In this document: positions 34,953-43,568 of the stretch, one piece after another
How positions within the stretch are numbered: position 1 is the first letter of the stretch
How the letters are laid out: each line of letters opens with the position of its first letter
DNA from: Sinorhizobium sp. 8-89
GTDB lineage: Bacteria > Pseudomonadota > Alphaproteobacteria > Rhizobiales > Rhizobiaceae
Assembly (NCBI RefSeq): GCF_030124325.1
Contig: NZ_JASKLR010000002.1
Coordinates: 372,518-436,517, forward strand
Direction of reading: 5' to 3'
DNA length: 64,000 bases
Translations under genes and position numbers: made by a program
Notes under the pieces: model-generated
Told to the model about the DNA's origin: nothing
Database searches by the model: none
Seen by the model: only the letters and a program-made list of their open reading frames with translations

Positions 34953-35687
34953 TTACCGCGCGAGATCGGAGAGCGTCTTCCCCGCTGAAGCAACGAACGC
35001 CTCCAGCCTTCGAAGGAAATTCGTTGCCAAGCCTTGGGACAGGAACAGATCGAAGCCGTCTGGCAACTCTTCCACCGCGCCGGTCTCTCCGGCGCGCTGG
35101 CAATAAAGGCTCGTTCCCGGTAGAGGCCTGCCGCCGGGCGGGCTGATCACGACCGTTCGGCCCGGCGAGTTTTCGATCCGGCGCCGAGAGTCGCCGTACT
35201 CGCTGAATTTTTCCTTCCCCGGCCGGCGCGCTTCGATTGCCCTTGCGACCTCGGCTGGTTCCTCTGTCGCGTGAAAACCCCAGCTTGCGCCGGTTGCATC
35301 CGTCTGCTGCAGATAACCGGTAAGGTGGAGTCCGTAAGCCTCAACCGGCTCGCGGAACCTGACGAAGGTTACGCGCGGCTCTTCGGGGTCAAAGAGATTG
35401 TGTGGGACAGGCTGAATTTCCGCACGTCGGAAAGCCGCCTTCTCTTCCTGGAGTATCTTGAAGAAGCCCATGTCGCAGGCAAGCAAAGCATCCAGGACCT
35501 TGTTTGGATCCTCCGGCGGCATGGCGCACTCCGGCGCTACGTCTCCGCTTCTTTCACAGATGCCGCCCCGGCTCATGTCCTCGTACGAGTAAGGATCGAT
35601 CGTGGCGAGAACCAGTGCGTCAAGTGCGACCAGCAAACCAAGGGCGGCAAGAAAAAGATAAAAGATGCCCAGAAGCCAGTCTCGCAT
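34953..35687 (-). CDS. Membrane-anchored paralogue with one copy of the two-cysteine domain
   Basis: 244 residues from ATG 35687 with GGAGAAGG upstream. An N-terminal membrane anchor (LLGIFYLFLAALGLLVALDA) precedes one domain that starts KVLDALLACDMGFFKILQEE and ends with the matching cysteine in GTSLYCQRAG. The middle (VTFVRFREPVEAYGLHLTGY, then ASWGFHATEE) matches the second half of the neighbour (AWGLDLTAYVQ, SWGFETAE). The gene pair probably arose by duplication. Function unknown. Confidence 0.7.
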   Translation of the reverse strand: MRDWLLGIFYLFLAALGLLVALDALVLATIDPYSYEDMSRGGICERSGDVAPECAMPPEDPNKVLDALLACDMGFFKILQEEKAAFRRAEIQPVPHNLFDPEEPRVTFVRFREPVEAYGLHLTGYLQQTDATGASWGFHATEEPAEVARAIEARRPGKEKFSEYGDSRRRIENSPGRTVVISPPGGRPLPGTSLYCQRAGETGAVEELPDGFDLFLSQGLATNFLRRLEAFVASAGKTLSDLAR

Positions 35688-35895
35688 GCCTTCTCCATAC
35701 TTCTGCGTGCAGAGTGACAATCAAGCCACAACTATTCCTTCTCCTAGAACGTTTCGTGAACACGCGCAACATGAGGAGAAGAAAATATTCGCAACCGGGG
35801 TCCTGGTGTATGTCGTGGAGCGGCATGGCGGCAACGAGACGCGTGAAAGCACCACCCCAAGAGCTCGTCATGCGGATCCGTCACACGGCGGACTT

Positions 35896-36577
35896 TTAGT
35901 CCCCCCACGTGGAAATCATCTGCTTCAGGCTTCCGCGCCCAGGAAAGAGCCGGCTCCAGAAGCCTTCCGCCTTCAACGTGGCCTTTGATTGCCAATCGTC
36001 GGAATTTGCCTGCATCCGCTGCAAGTCGCGTTTTTCATGAAGAGCCTCCAAGGGAGGCAAGCCACGAGGGGGCGGCCCCGACCACGCCGGGCGCTCGGTC
36101 GCGTCCGCATAGTTCCGGAGACGCGGATTCGGTGTTATGTCGCTGATCGACCGAGTAAGTTCGCCGTTCCTCCGCGCATAATCGACTAACTCCAGAACCT
36201 CTGCTTCATCTAGGTCATGGTCCTTGGCGTATCTTCCTATTTGTCGGCCGATATCATTGTTCCATTCGTCCCGAAGATGATCCTTTGTGTTGTCCACGCC
36301 TTTACGCCGATCGGAACGCCAGGATTCCCATTCGCGGCCCGTCCCGAGAACCCGAGCCACACCCGGGAAATTCTCACGCTCGATCATCACGCTGACATAG
36401 GCATGGGCATTTGCATTCCTGATGCCTCGAACCGAGCGCAAGCTCTGCGGCGTGTAATGTCCGAGCTCAGGATATTTCCTGTTGTTGAAGGTTTCTATGT
36501 CCTTCTCATGTTTAGCAAGATTTACGGAATCAGTGATGTCGGAATTTTTCCCGAAGCTTATCGAGAGGATTAGGCAA
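35896..36577 (-). pseudogene. DUF6973-like protein with an A5 frameshift near its start
   Basis: The main frame (to 36441 or slightly beyond) encodes RNANAHAYVSVMIERENF and LRDEWNNDIGRQIGRYA, reminiscent of DUF6973, a domain seen in phage- and toxin-associated proteins. The apparent start is a TTG at 36577 with GAGGAG upstream (MPNPLDKLRE), but that frame stops after 15 codons. Dropping one A from the five at 36545-36549 joins it to SDITDSVNLAKHEKDIETFN and the rest. The intact protein would have ~226 residues. It lies between the capsid gene and the exported-domain pair. Confidence 0.6.
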
Positions 36578-36654
36578 TGAAGTTCTCCTCGGAAGGTTAG
36601 TGTTGCGGTCGCGAAGCCCTCGGCTGCCCGGCCCGGCTCTGCCGCATTGCTGAC

Positions 36655-36677
36655 AAAGGGCGAGCCGAAGCCCGCCC
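36655..36677 (-). terminator. Probable terminator of the capsid gene
   Basis: An 8-pair stem (one wobble pair) closed by a TTCG loop on the minus strand, then TTTG; 18 bases past the capsid stop. Confidence 0.7.
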
Positions 36678-36694
36678 CTCGCCTGACCCCGTCC

Positions 36695-37690
36695 TCAGTT
36701 CGTCTCGCTCAACCCGAAGAGATCGGCCGCAACCCCAAGGCCCTTTTCGTTATGCACCTTCAGCGCGCCCTCGCCGATGATGACGCCCTTGTCGGCGTCG
36801 CCGGTCTTGGCGACGTCGCGGTCCTCCTGGATCTGGCGCAGCCACAGGAAGGAGAGCATGTCGGTGTCGATGAAGAAGGCGTTGCGGGCGAGCCCGGCGC
36901 TCACCGCCTGCACCCGGTTCGGATGGATCATCACCGTGCCGAACGGGCCCTCATAATAGTCCGCCGTCGCGACGATGGTGTTGCGCTCGCCGCCCTGCGA
37001 TACCGCGTAGCGGAACGGCGCGACATTGCTGTCCGACATGAAGGTGACGAAGACGGATTTGACATAGGGCGAAACCGAGACATGGCGGAAGTTCGCGCCG
37101 TTCTGGTAGCCCTGCTGCATCACCGTATCGAGGATCGCCTTGGTGAACGAGCGCTGCGTGCCGTCGGTCGGCGCCACCGTCAGGCCGGTGGCTGCATTGA
37201 ACCCGCCATTGGCGCCGCCGGCGCCGCGCGAGACGTTGGAGGTGAGCCAGGTGCTGAGCGAGCCGAACTCGCGGGTGGCGCCGCTGACGGACGCATTGGT
37301 ATCGGCGATCGCGAATTCCAGGTCCTTGCGGATCTCGACGCCCTTCTTCAGCTTCTGGTACTTGCGCTTCTGCACATTGCCGGCCTCCGCCGTCACCTCC
37401 TGCGTGGCGGAGATGATCCAGTCCTTGCGCATGATCTGGGTGTAGTTGCCAAGCCGCGTCGGCGGGGTGATCGCGCCGAAGGCGTATTCCTCGCCTTCCT
37501 CGCGAATGTTGGCGCCCGGCGCGGCCAGTTCGTCCGTCTCCCATTCCGGGTGATAGGTGGTGCACTTGCCCTTTTCGATCAGCGAGTAGATCGGCGTATC
37601 TTCCGGCGTGATGCGCGACACGACGTCGGAAAGCTCCTCGCGGTTGCCGACGGCCTGGGTGGTCTGGAAGGTATTGGTGAGAACTGCCAT
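36695..37690 (-). CDS. Phage major capsid protein (SU10/DUF5309 type)
   Basis: 331 residues from ATG 37690, preceded by AGAAGGA; the longer frame to 37897 has no site. It begins MAVLTNTFQTTQAVGNREEL with DVVSRITPEDTPIYSLI, and has GNYTQIMRKDWIISATQE, KGVEIRKDLEFAIA and a C-terminal RNAFFIDTDMLSFLWLR, matching the HK97-fold SU10 family. It follows the scaffold gene, the standard order. Confidence 0.9.
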   Translation of the reverse strand: MAVLTNTFQTTQAVGNREELSDVVSRITPEDTPIYSLIEKGKCTTYHPEWETDELAAPGANIREEGEEYAFGAITPPTRLGNYTQIMRKDWIISATQEVTAEAGNVQKRKYQKLKKGVEIRKDLEFAIADTNASVSGATREFGSLSTWLTSNVSRGAGGANGGFNAATGLTVAPTDGTQRSFTKAILDTVMQQGYQNGANFRHVSVSPYVKSVFVTFMSDSNVAPFRYAVSQGGERNTIVATADYYEGPFGTVMIHPNRVQAVSAGLARNAFFIDTDMLSFLWLRQIQEDRDVAKTGDADKGVIIGEGALKVHNEKGLGVAADLFGLSETN

Positions 37691-37787
37691 TTTCTGGTCC
37701 TTCTGTGAAAATGAGATCGGCCGCCCGCGCGCGGAGTTCACGCGGGAAGACCTCGATGTTGTTGAAATGATCGGATTCGGTCCGACT

Positions 37788-37892
37788 TGCCCCCTCTCCC
37801 TGCACGCGGGGAGAATTTGGGCGGGGCACCGCCACGCATCTCCTTCGCCACGCAAGCGGGGAGAAGGTGGCCGGCAGGCCGGATGAGGGGTG
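37788..37892. repeat. Rhizobial palindromic intergenic repeat
   Basis: CCCCTCTCCCTGCACGCGGGGAGA followed by two more pairs ending CCGGCAGGCCGGATGAGGGG. The arms form CTCCCTGCACGCGGGGAG and GGCCGGCAGGCC hairpins; this type of element is common between genes in alphaproteobacteria. It separates scaffold and capsid genes. Confidence 0.7.
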
Positions 37893-37914
37893 TGCAAAAC
37901 ACCCGCGGGCGGCG

Positions 37915-38865
37915 CTACTCGAAATCGACCGCCATGGCGTCGCGGATCGAGCCGCTCCTTGCCAGCCGCCGCATCGCCTCGCGGCTTTGGCGCTGGTGGC
38001 GCTGCGCCTGGTTTCTCGCCTTTATGCGCGGCGCCGCGGCGGGTGCCGCGGCCACCTTCTGCAAGGCCTTCGTCCGCGAGCGTTCGGCGATGAGGCCAAG
38101 CCGCGCGTAGTGCGCCAGCTTGAAAAGCCGATGGTCGACAGCCTCGCGCACCTCCTCGTCGGAGAATCCGAGCTCGCGCGCCGTCTCGAAGGCATCGGCG
38201 AAGAAGGCCTGCCGCCCCTCGTCGTGTCCCGTCTCCGGGAAGGCTTCGAGAAGCCTGGCGTTTTCCGCCTCCAGCCTCTCCTCGTTCGCCGCGGCCTGAA
38301 GTTCGGCCGTGACGCTTGCCGGCTCATCGCCAAGCGCCATCACCTGGGAGAGCTGTTCCAGCCCCGCCTGGTGCAGCGCCCATTGCCGCTGATAGGCTTG
38401 CGGATCGTAGAGCCTCAGGTCCTCCGGCGGCTCGTCCGGGATCTGGCCGGCGATGAGTTCGGCAACGGCGTTGGCGGTGGCCGCGACGCGGCTGCTCATC
38501 GTTTCCAGCGCCCGGCGCCCGTTGGCGAGGTCCTGGGTCTTGTGGCGGTAGTCGCGGTCGCGCATGTAGCCGAGCTTCAGTTCCTCGAGCGGAACCTGCT
38601 CGCCGCCCTTGAGCGTCACGATCAGATCCTCGGCTTCGTTGGCCGGCTCCTCGTCATCGAGGTCCGGCTCGTCGCCCTGGGTGTCAGGATCGTCATCCTC
38701 ATCGGCGTATTCCGTGGTCGTTGCGCCCCACGCCTCTTCACCCTCGTCGTCCGGATTGGCCTCGTGCAGCTCCCGGAAATCGAGGTCGTCGAAACTTGCG
38801 GGCTCGAGCGAGCCGTCAACGGTTTTGCTCCCGCCGAAAGGCAGGTTGGCACTATCGTTCATCAT
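37915..38865 (-). CDS. Phage capsid scaffolding/assembly protein
   Basis: 316 residues from ATG 38865. Very acidic N terminus (NPDDEGEEAWGATTTEYADE, DDDPDTQGDEPDLDDEE), then a glycine-poor helical body (LKLGYMRDRDYRHKTQDLAN) and a basic C terminus (AMRRLARSGSIRD), the charge layout of tailed-phage scaffolds. Located directly before the capsid gene. It should guide procapsid assembly and leave the mature head. Confidence 0.82.
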   Translation of the reverse strand: MMNDSANLPFGGSKTVDGSLEPASFDDLDFRELHEANPDDEGEEAWGATTTEYADEDDDPDTQGDEPDLDDEEPANEAEDLIVTLKGGEQVPLEELKLGYMRDRDYRHKTQDLANGRRALETMSSRVAATANAVAELIAGQIPDEPPEDLRLYDPQAYQRQWALHQAGLEQLSQVMALGDEPASVTAELQAAANEERLEAENARLLEAFPETGHDEGRQAFFADAFETARELGFSDEEVREAVDHRLFKLAHYARLGLIAERSRTKALQKVAAAPAAAPRIKARNQAQRHQRQSREAMRRLARSGSIRDAMAVDFE

Positions 38866-39060
38866 GGAATGACCTTTCAAAGCATTTTCAGGCGAAGTGG
38901 GATTCGCCCAGGAAGATGCGGCAAAGAGAGAGACTTTCGGCGAAACGGCAGACGTGACTTAGCAAAAATCTTCATATGATTCAAACAGATACATCGGCTT
39001 CCTCAATCAAACCGACAACGAAACCGCCCGGCGAAGGAAGGCTCGTCTCGGGCGCCCGCG

Positions 39061-39297
39061 TCAGGCCGGCGCGCTCGTTCCTTCGGCGCCGGCCTGCTCC
39101 GCCAGGAACCTGAGCTTGCCGCGGAAATTCCGGATCGCCCGCCCCTCCGCCGCAAAGGCCGCGCGCGTCTCATGGTCTGTACTCTTCGCATTGATGCAGC
39201 CGTTGATCGCCGCCGCTTCCAGTTCGTCCATCAATCGGTCGAACAGCGGATTGTCTATGAGCGCGCGCGCCGCGGCCGTCCTTTCCTCTGGTTTCAT
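39061..39297 (-). CDS. Small conserved phage head-module protein
   Basis: 78 residues from ATG 39297 (AAGGTGAC upstream; the frame extends to 39360). All-helical (NPLFDRLMDELEAAAING, then IRNFRGKLRFLAEQA). Small proteins of this kind sit between portal and scaffold genes in T7- and P22-like phages. Function unknown. Confidence 0.68.
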   Translation of the reverse strand: MKPEERTAAARALIDNPLFDRLMDELEAAAINGCINAKSTDHETRAAFAAEGRAIRNFRGKLRFLAEQAGAEGTSAPA

Positions 39298-39462
39298 GTC
39301 ACCTTGTCTCCCTTGGAGTACTAAACGGCCATCCGGGCCGTTGCGTGAAAAAATCGCCACTAAGGCAGCGCATCATCACGTGAGGCGAAGCCCTGCAGCC
39401 GCAACACATCAAGTCCACCCTCGTCGCGAGTTCCGAGAAATGGAAAGAAGTGTGTTTGGAAC

Positions 39463-39760
39463 ATGAAAAAAATCCGGCCTCGCATTCGACGTTATCATCA
39501 GTTCCATCCTTAACATTCTCGACCTTCTCAGCTGCGATTTTATCCTGCATCGGACAGCGCGCATCATCGTGCCGCTGGTCAGTTTCGGCAGAGTCGACGT
39601 CGAGAAGATCTATTCGGCAGACACTGGTTTCAGCTGGCTAGGCCTGAAGCGTCTTCCACCCGGTCGCTTCCTTCTCAATTCCACGATGAGCATGTTTGCG
39701 GGAGCGGTCTTCTGGCTGCTTTGCCTTGTCGCCTATCTGAGCTTCACGCGCGGGGCCTAA
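39463..39760 (+). pseudogene. Small membrane protein disrupted at an A7 tract
   Basis: ATG 39463 is followed by seven A. The ATG frame stops after 16 codons. With six A it would read MKKSGLAFDVIISSILNI then LDLLSCDFILHRTARI and on to a C-terminal membrane helix (GAVFWLLCLVAYLSFTRGA), ~98 residues without interruption. It is on the plus strand, opposite to the phage genes. Either a phase-variable or decayed gene, or an assembly indel. Confidence 0.6.
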
Positions 39761-39882
39761 TCTCGGCAACACAGTGTCGGCCGCATGGCCTACATTCGAT
39801 CATTCCATTTGCGTTGGGCGTCGCGCAGGGAAACGCTGCCGGGAAACAGCTTATCCCAAATGCGGCCCTCTCCCGTGCGAAC

Positions 39883-40446
39883 CTAGGCGGAAGTTTGTGC
39901 CCGCGCCGCTTTGCCAAACAGCAAGGCCGACAGGAGCCACAGCGCGGCGAAGAACCCGGCCAGAACGATGCTCGCTCCCGTGGAGCCTAATCCGCCGATC
40001 AGCGCGATGACGGCGACCGAAGCCTGAGTGAGCGCCATCGCGATCAACGCGCGCACCATCCCACGTGGCTGAAAACGCGCGACGACGGCGCCGATGAGCC
40101 CGACGGCAAGCACTCCGCCATACATCAGATTGGCAGGGTTATCCTCGGTTCCGATGATGCCGACGGCAAGGTTTATCCATATGAGAAGGAATGCTGCCGC
40201 GAGCGCTATGCCGACGGCAGCCCGGTACTCCCTGTTGCTCGTCATTTTCGCCGCCAACTCCCAGGCCGCGCAAGCACCGAACAGCATCGTGCCGAAGACA
40301 GTGAAATCGGTCACATCCCAGGTCACTTCATCGGTGAACTGCATTGCCAACAAAGGCAGCAGCAACAGGAGCACTGCGATTGCCCAGGGCGTCATCCTCC
40401 AGAAGCGCCCGCGCCGTCCGCCATCGATTTCCGTCTTCCCTGCCAT
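39883..40446 (-). CDS. Integral membrane protein, function unknown
   Basis: 187 residues from ATG 40446; GAGGT is 7 bases upstream of this ATG but touches the alternative one at 40452. Five to six membrane helices (WAIAVLLLLLPLLAMQFTDE, AVGIALAAAFLLIWINLAVG, ASIVLAGFFAALWLLSALLF). Looks like a bacterial host protein rather than a phage one. It forms a minus-strand group with the next two genes. Confidence 0.75.
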   Translation of the reverse strand: MAGKTEIDGGRRGRFWRMTPWAIAVLLLLLPLLAMQFTDEVTWDVTDFTVFGTMLFGACAAWELAAKMTSNREYRAAVGIALAAAFLLIWINLAVGIIGTEDNPANLMYGGVLAVGLIGAVVARFQPRGMVRALIAMALTQASVAVIALIGGLGSTGASIVLAGFFAALWLLSALLFGKAARAQTSA

Positions 40447-40606
40447 TGCCATACCTCGGTGACCGAGCGGATGAGATGAGCCGTCTCCAAGGAACCCAAG
40501 GGGTAGCTGAACCGTCGGTCCATTTTTCCGATGAAATGCACCGCTATATTCACGCCCGGTTTGGACGGCGGTCAAGACGGCAGCCGACGCCGGCACCATC
40601 ATCCGC

Positions 40607-40879
40607 CTATTTGCCCGCCCGCTTGCTGCACTGGACCTTTTGCTTCACGCAGGCGATCTGCGGCGTCGAGCATTCGGCCGCGCCGTTCACCACCGCACAG
40701 AAAGAACATTGGTCGTTGAACTCCAGGCAATCCGGATTGGCCGCCATGAAATCCTTCAGGCTGTCGTCCTGCGTTTGCGTCGTTCCTGTCGTCGTCCCGA
40801 TCTCGGCCGAAAGCGCGGCCGCGGCACTGGCAACGGCAAACGCAAATGAAAGGGCGAACTTACGGACGGCATGTCTCAT
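40607..40879 (-). CDS. Small secreted cysteine-rich protein
   Basis: 90 residues from ATG 40879 (AAAGGGGATGCA upstream). A signal peptide (VRKFALSFAFAVASAAAALSA) is followed by a short mature part with six cysteines (CLEFNDQCSFCAVVNGAAEC and two more), likely disulfide bonded in the periplasm. It follows the M20 hydrolase gene by 42 bases. Not recognised. Confidence 0.72.
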   Translation of the reverse strand: MRHAVRKFALSFAFAVASAAAALSAEIGTTTGTTQTQDDSLKDFMAANPDCLEFNDQCSFCAVVNGAAECSTPQIACVKQKVQCSKRAGK

Positions 40880-40920
40880 TGCATCCCCTTTCGCGGCGCC
40901 GACGATCTTGCCGCCCGCAG

Positions 40921-42075
40921 TCAACCCAACAGATTGCGGATCGCCCGCATGAAGACGCGGGCGCCGATGCCGATCAGAGCGTCGGGAAAATCATAATCCG
41001 GATTGTGCAGCCGCGGATGGTTTTCGCCGGCGCCGAGGAAAAACATCGCCGAGGGCGCCACGCGGCCGAAGAGGCCGAAATCCTCCGATGCCTTCATCGG
41101 CAGCGCGCCCGCGCCCCGATCATGGCTGACGCCTTCCTCGTCGAGCGCCCGCCTGAGTTCGCCGACCGCCGGCGCCGCATTGCTGCACTGGTGGAATACG
41201 TCCTCGTAACCGATCGCCGCCTTGAGCTTCGCCGCCTCGGCCTCCTTGCGGACGAGAACCTCAGCGGCCGACACCAGCGCCGCCATCCTCTCGTCCGTCA
41301 GCGTGCGCAGCGTCGCCCAGATCTCGGCGTAGCCGGGGCTGATGCCGAAGGCCTCCTCGCCAAGCTTGGCATGTGTCACGGTCACCAGCGTGAAATTCTC
41401 GCCGAGCGCCCCGCCAGCACCAAGCCCGGTCAAGCCACTGAGGAGTCTTGCGAGCGCAAAGGTCGGTGCGATCCCGTCTTCGGGCGACGAGGCGTGCGCC
41501 GTCCTGCCGGAAAGCGCGATCTTCATGCCGCGCGAGGCGCAGTTGACCGGCCCCTCGTTGAGCGCCACATGGCCAAGCGGCAGGCCGGGAAAATTGTGCA
41601 GCGAGAACACGAAGTCGGGTCTCAGCGCAGAAAACTTCGGGTCGGCGAGCACCGCCGCCGCTCCTGCCCCGTTTTCCTCGGCCGGCTGGAACAAGAGGAT
41701 CGCCCGTCCGCGCGCCGGCCGCAAGCGGTCGAGCCCCTTCGCCAACGCCATCAGGATCGCCATATGCCCGTCATGCCCGCAGAGGTGCCCCTTGCCGATA
41801 ACCTCCGAGCGGTGCGGCAGGTCGGAAACCTCCTCGATCGGCAGCCCGTCGAGTTCGGCGCGGATCATCACCGTCGGCCCCTCGCCGGACCCGCGGTAGA
41901 TCGCCGCCACGCCATGCCCGCCAAGCCCGATGACGATCTCGTCTGCGCCGGTTTCCTTCAGCGCCAGTTCGACGACCCTCGCCGTCTCCGCTTCCTGGCC
42001 CGAAAGCTCGGGCCGGCGATGCAGCAAGCGCCGGAACGCCGTGATCTTATCCATCTCGCCGTCGCTCAGAAACAT
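40921..42075 (-). CDS. M20-family amidohydrolase
   Basis: 384 residues, full length, with GAGGAG upstream. The metal site is GKGHLCGHDGHMAIL, the catalytic glutamate pair is in FQPAEENGAG, and the dimerisation-domain histidine and later LHNPDYDF ligand are present. The group includes hippurate hydrolases, N-acyl-amino-acid and indole-acetyl-amino-acid hydrolases; the substrate cannot be read from sequence. It is surrounded by phage head genes but is not a phage protein. Confidence 0.9.
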   Translation of the reverse strand: MFLSDGEMDKITAFRRLLHRRPELSGQEAETARVVELALKETGADEIVIGLGGHGVAAIYRGSGEGPTVMIRAELDGLPIEEVSDLPHRSEVIGKGHLCGHDGHMAILMALAKGLDRLRPARGRAILLFQPAEENGAGAAAVLADPKFSALRPDFVFSLHNFPGLPLGHVALNEGPVNCASRGMKIALSGRTAHASSPEDGIAPTFALARLLSGLTGLGAGGALGENFTLVTVTHAKLGEEAFGISPGYAEIWATLRTLTDERMAALVSAAEVLVRKEAEAAKLKAAIGYEDVFHQCSNAAPAVGELRRALDEEGVSHDRGAGALPMKASEDFGLFGRVAPSAMFFLGAGENHPRLHNPDYDFPDALIGIGARVFMRAIRNLLG

Positions 42076-42181
42076 GCTTCAACTCCTCGAATGCACCCAC
42101 CGCCAATGACGAAGGCCTCCGCCGAAATGCCGCCACAGCTGCATGGGCTACAGCCACTCCGCCCTCGCCTCCTCGCCGAAG

Positions 42182-43568
42182 TTACACAGCGTAAACATTG
42201 CGATCGCGTGTTTGATACCGCAAGTAGTCCTCTGGCGACACCCCCAGACCAGTGAGCACCCGCCCGCTTCCCATCTTCCGGTTCATAGAGCTCGCGGCCG
42301 GGTCATAGAGAAACCGTCCTTCTGGATCACCGTTATCGAGAATGATGCAAAGGCCGCCATGGGTATTGTCACTGAGTAAAGGCAGACCCGTCGCGTTCGT
42401 GTTGGAAACCACGTACGTCGCGACCACCTGCGTGCCGTTGTCGCGTTTGCGCGGGCGCGGCCTCGCTACGTTCGGCGAGAAACTGCCCGCTCCTGGCCGA
42501 AGCCGCGCAGCTCCAAAGCGGAGGTTGCGGTCGGTACGACAGCCGCCTACTCAAAGTGGATAATAATCACGCCGCGACAGGCGGACGAAGCAGACCCTCG
42601 GCCGGAATTTCACCTGCAAGCTGGTCAATGACATGACCAACTTCATGACCGGGAATCTTGCCCGCTTGCGCCTCCGAAAGATCATTTGCAATCAATATTT
42701 CGGTTGGCTCGCCGGTGTATCTGTTGAAGCTCGTTCCTGCATCGCCTCGTAGTATTCTCGGCGCAACTGCCGTAGCACTGCTGCCAGTTGTTGCCGCTGT
42801 GATGGCGTTAAGTTCCGTTGTCGAGAGGGCTTTTTCGCCATGTCCCACCATGTTTCGCCCTGCGATAAATCGCGCTCTAAGTGGCCGTCCCTCGATATCG
42901 AACAACAATCTACCTGTTTCATCCGCAGAGGCTCCATTCGGATAATCCGCCTCAAACGGCCGAAGCGGCTTATCCTGCGGATCCTAAAGATTTGCCGTTC
43001 GGCTTGCAAGCAACCGGCCTGACTGTTTCTGCGCGTATCCTGTTGATTCTAAGGCAAAAACCTGTGCCGAACCATCAAACGGAAAGTCGGAGAGGCCGCG
43101 CCGCCCTGCCGAGATGTCGCCCGTTCGCTGAACGGCTCTTTTAAGTGTTTTGGCGCCCTTGCCGAGCGCTGAAACCGCACCGCCGGGAACGGCTCCCACA
43201 GCATCCCATGCTGCGCCGCTATAGTTGCCGAGTTTGTAGTTCCGGTAAGCCTCCTCGGCGCTGAAGACCGCGCCCGCCGGCGTGAAATCGACAGGAGAGA
43301 CGAAGTCGCTGGTAGCAGGAGTGGCATTGCCCATGAGCCGCTCGACACGTGTTCGGGTGGCGAGTGATGGCTTTTCGCCAAAGAAGCCAAGGGCCCAGTC
43401 TGTCGCGGTGTCGCGCCACGTTGGATGATAGGTCGTCCATACCGCGGAAGGCACCTGCTCTTCACGAAAATCCCTGAGCTCAAGCGGCGTTGCCGCCGCC
43501 CGCCCCGGCGACCAGGATGATATCGCCCCGCCCGGATGGTAAGCCAGTCCCTTGGTCTTCTTCATCAT
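42182..43568 (-). pseudogene. Remnant of a large phage internal protein, in three pieces
   Basis: Piece 1 (43568-42984) starts MMKKTKGLAYHPGG and overlaps the portal stop. It ends at an in-frame TAG, after which the same frame continues to 42567 (RLLFDIEGRPLRARFI, then GHEVGHVIDQLAGEIP, a possible HExxH-type site). A third piece (about 42560-42182: THGGLCIILDNGDPEGRFLY) is in another frame. The sections read as one eroded coding sequence. The PGGAVSALGKGAKTL and HEVGH segments recall phage ejection or peptidase-like proteins; no firm family. Confidence 0.6.

Noticed and set aside
33443-34993. Single 516-residue gene from the first available start
   Set aside because: The internal TTG at 34543 has a strong ribosome site and exposes a proper signal peptide; the upstream part has neither.
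42692-43009. 105-codon minus-strand frame in the degraded phage gene
   Set aside because: It is an Arg-rich alternative frame across the amber site; the frame with continuous phage-like sequence is the one annotated.
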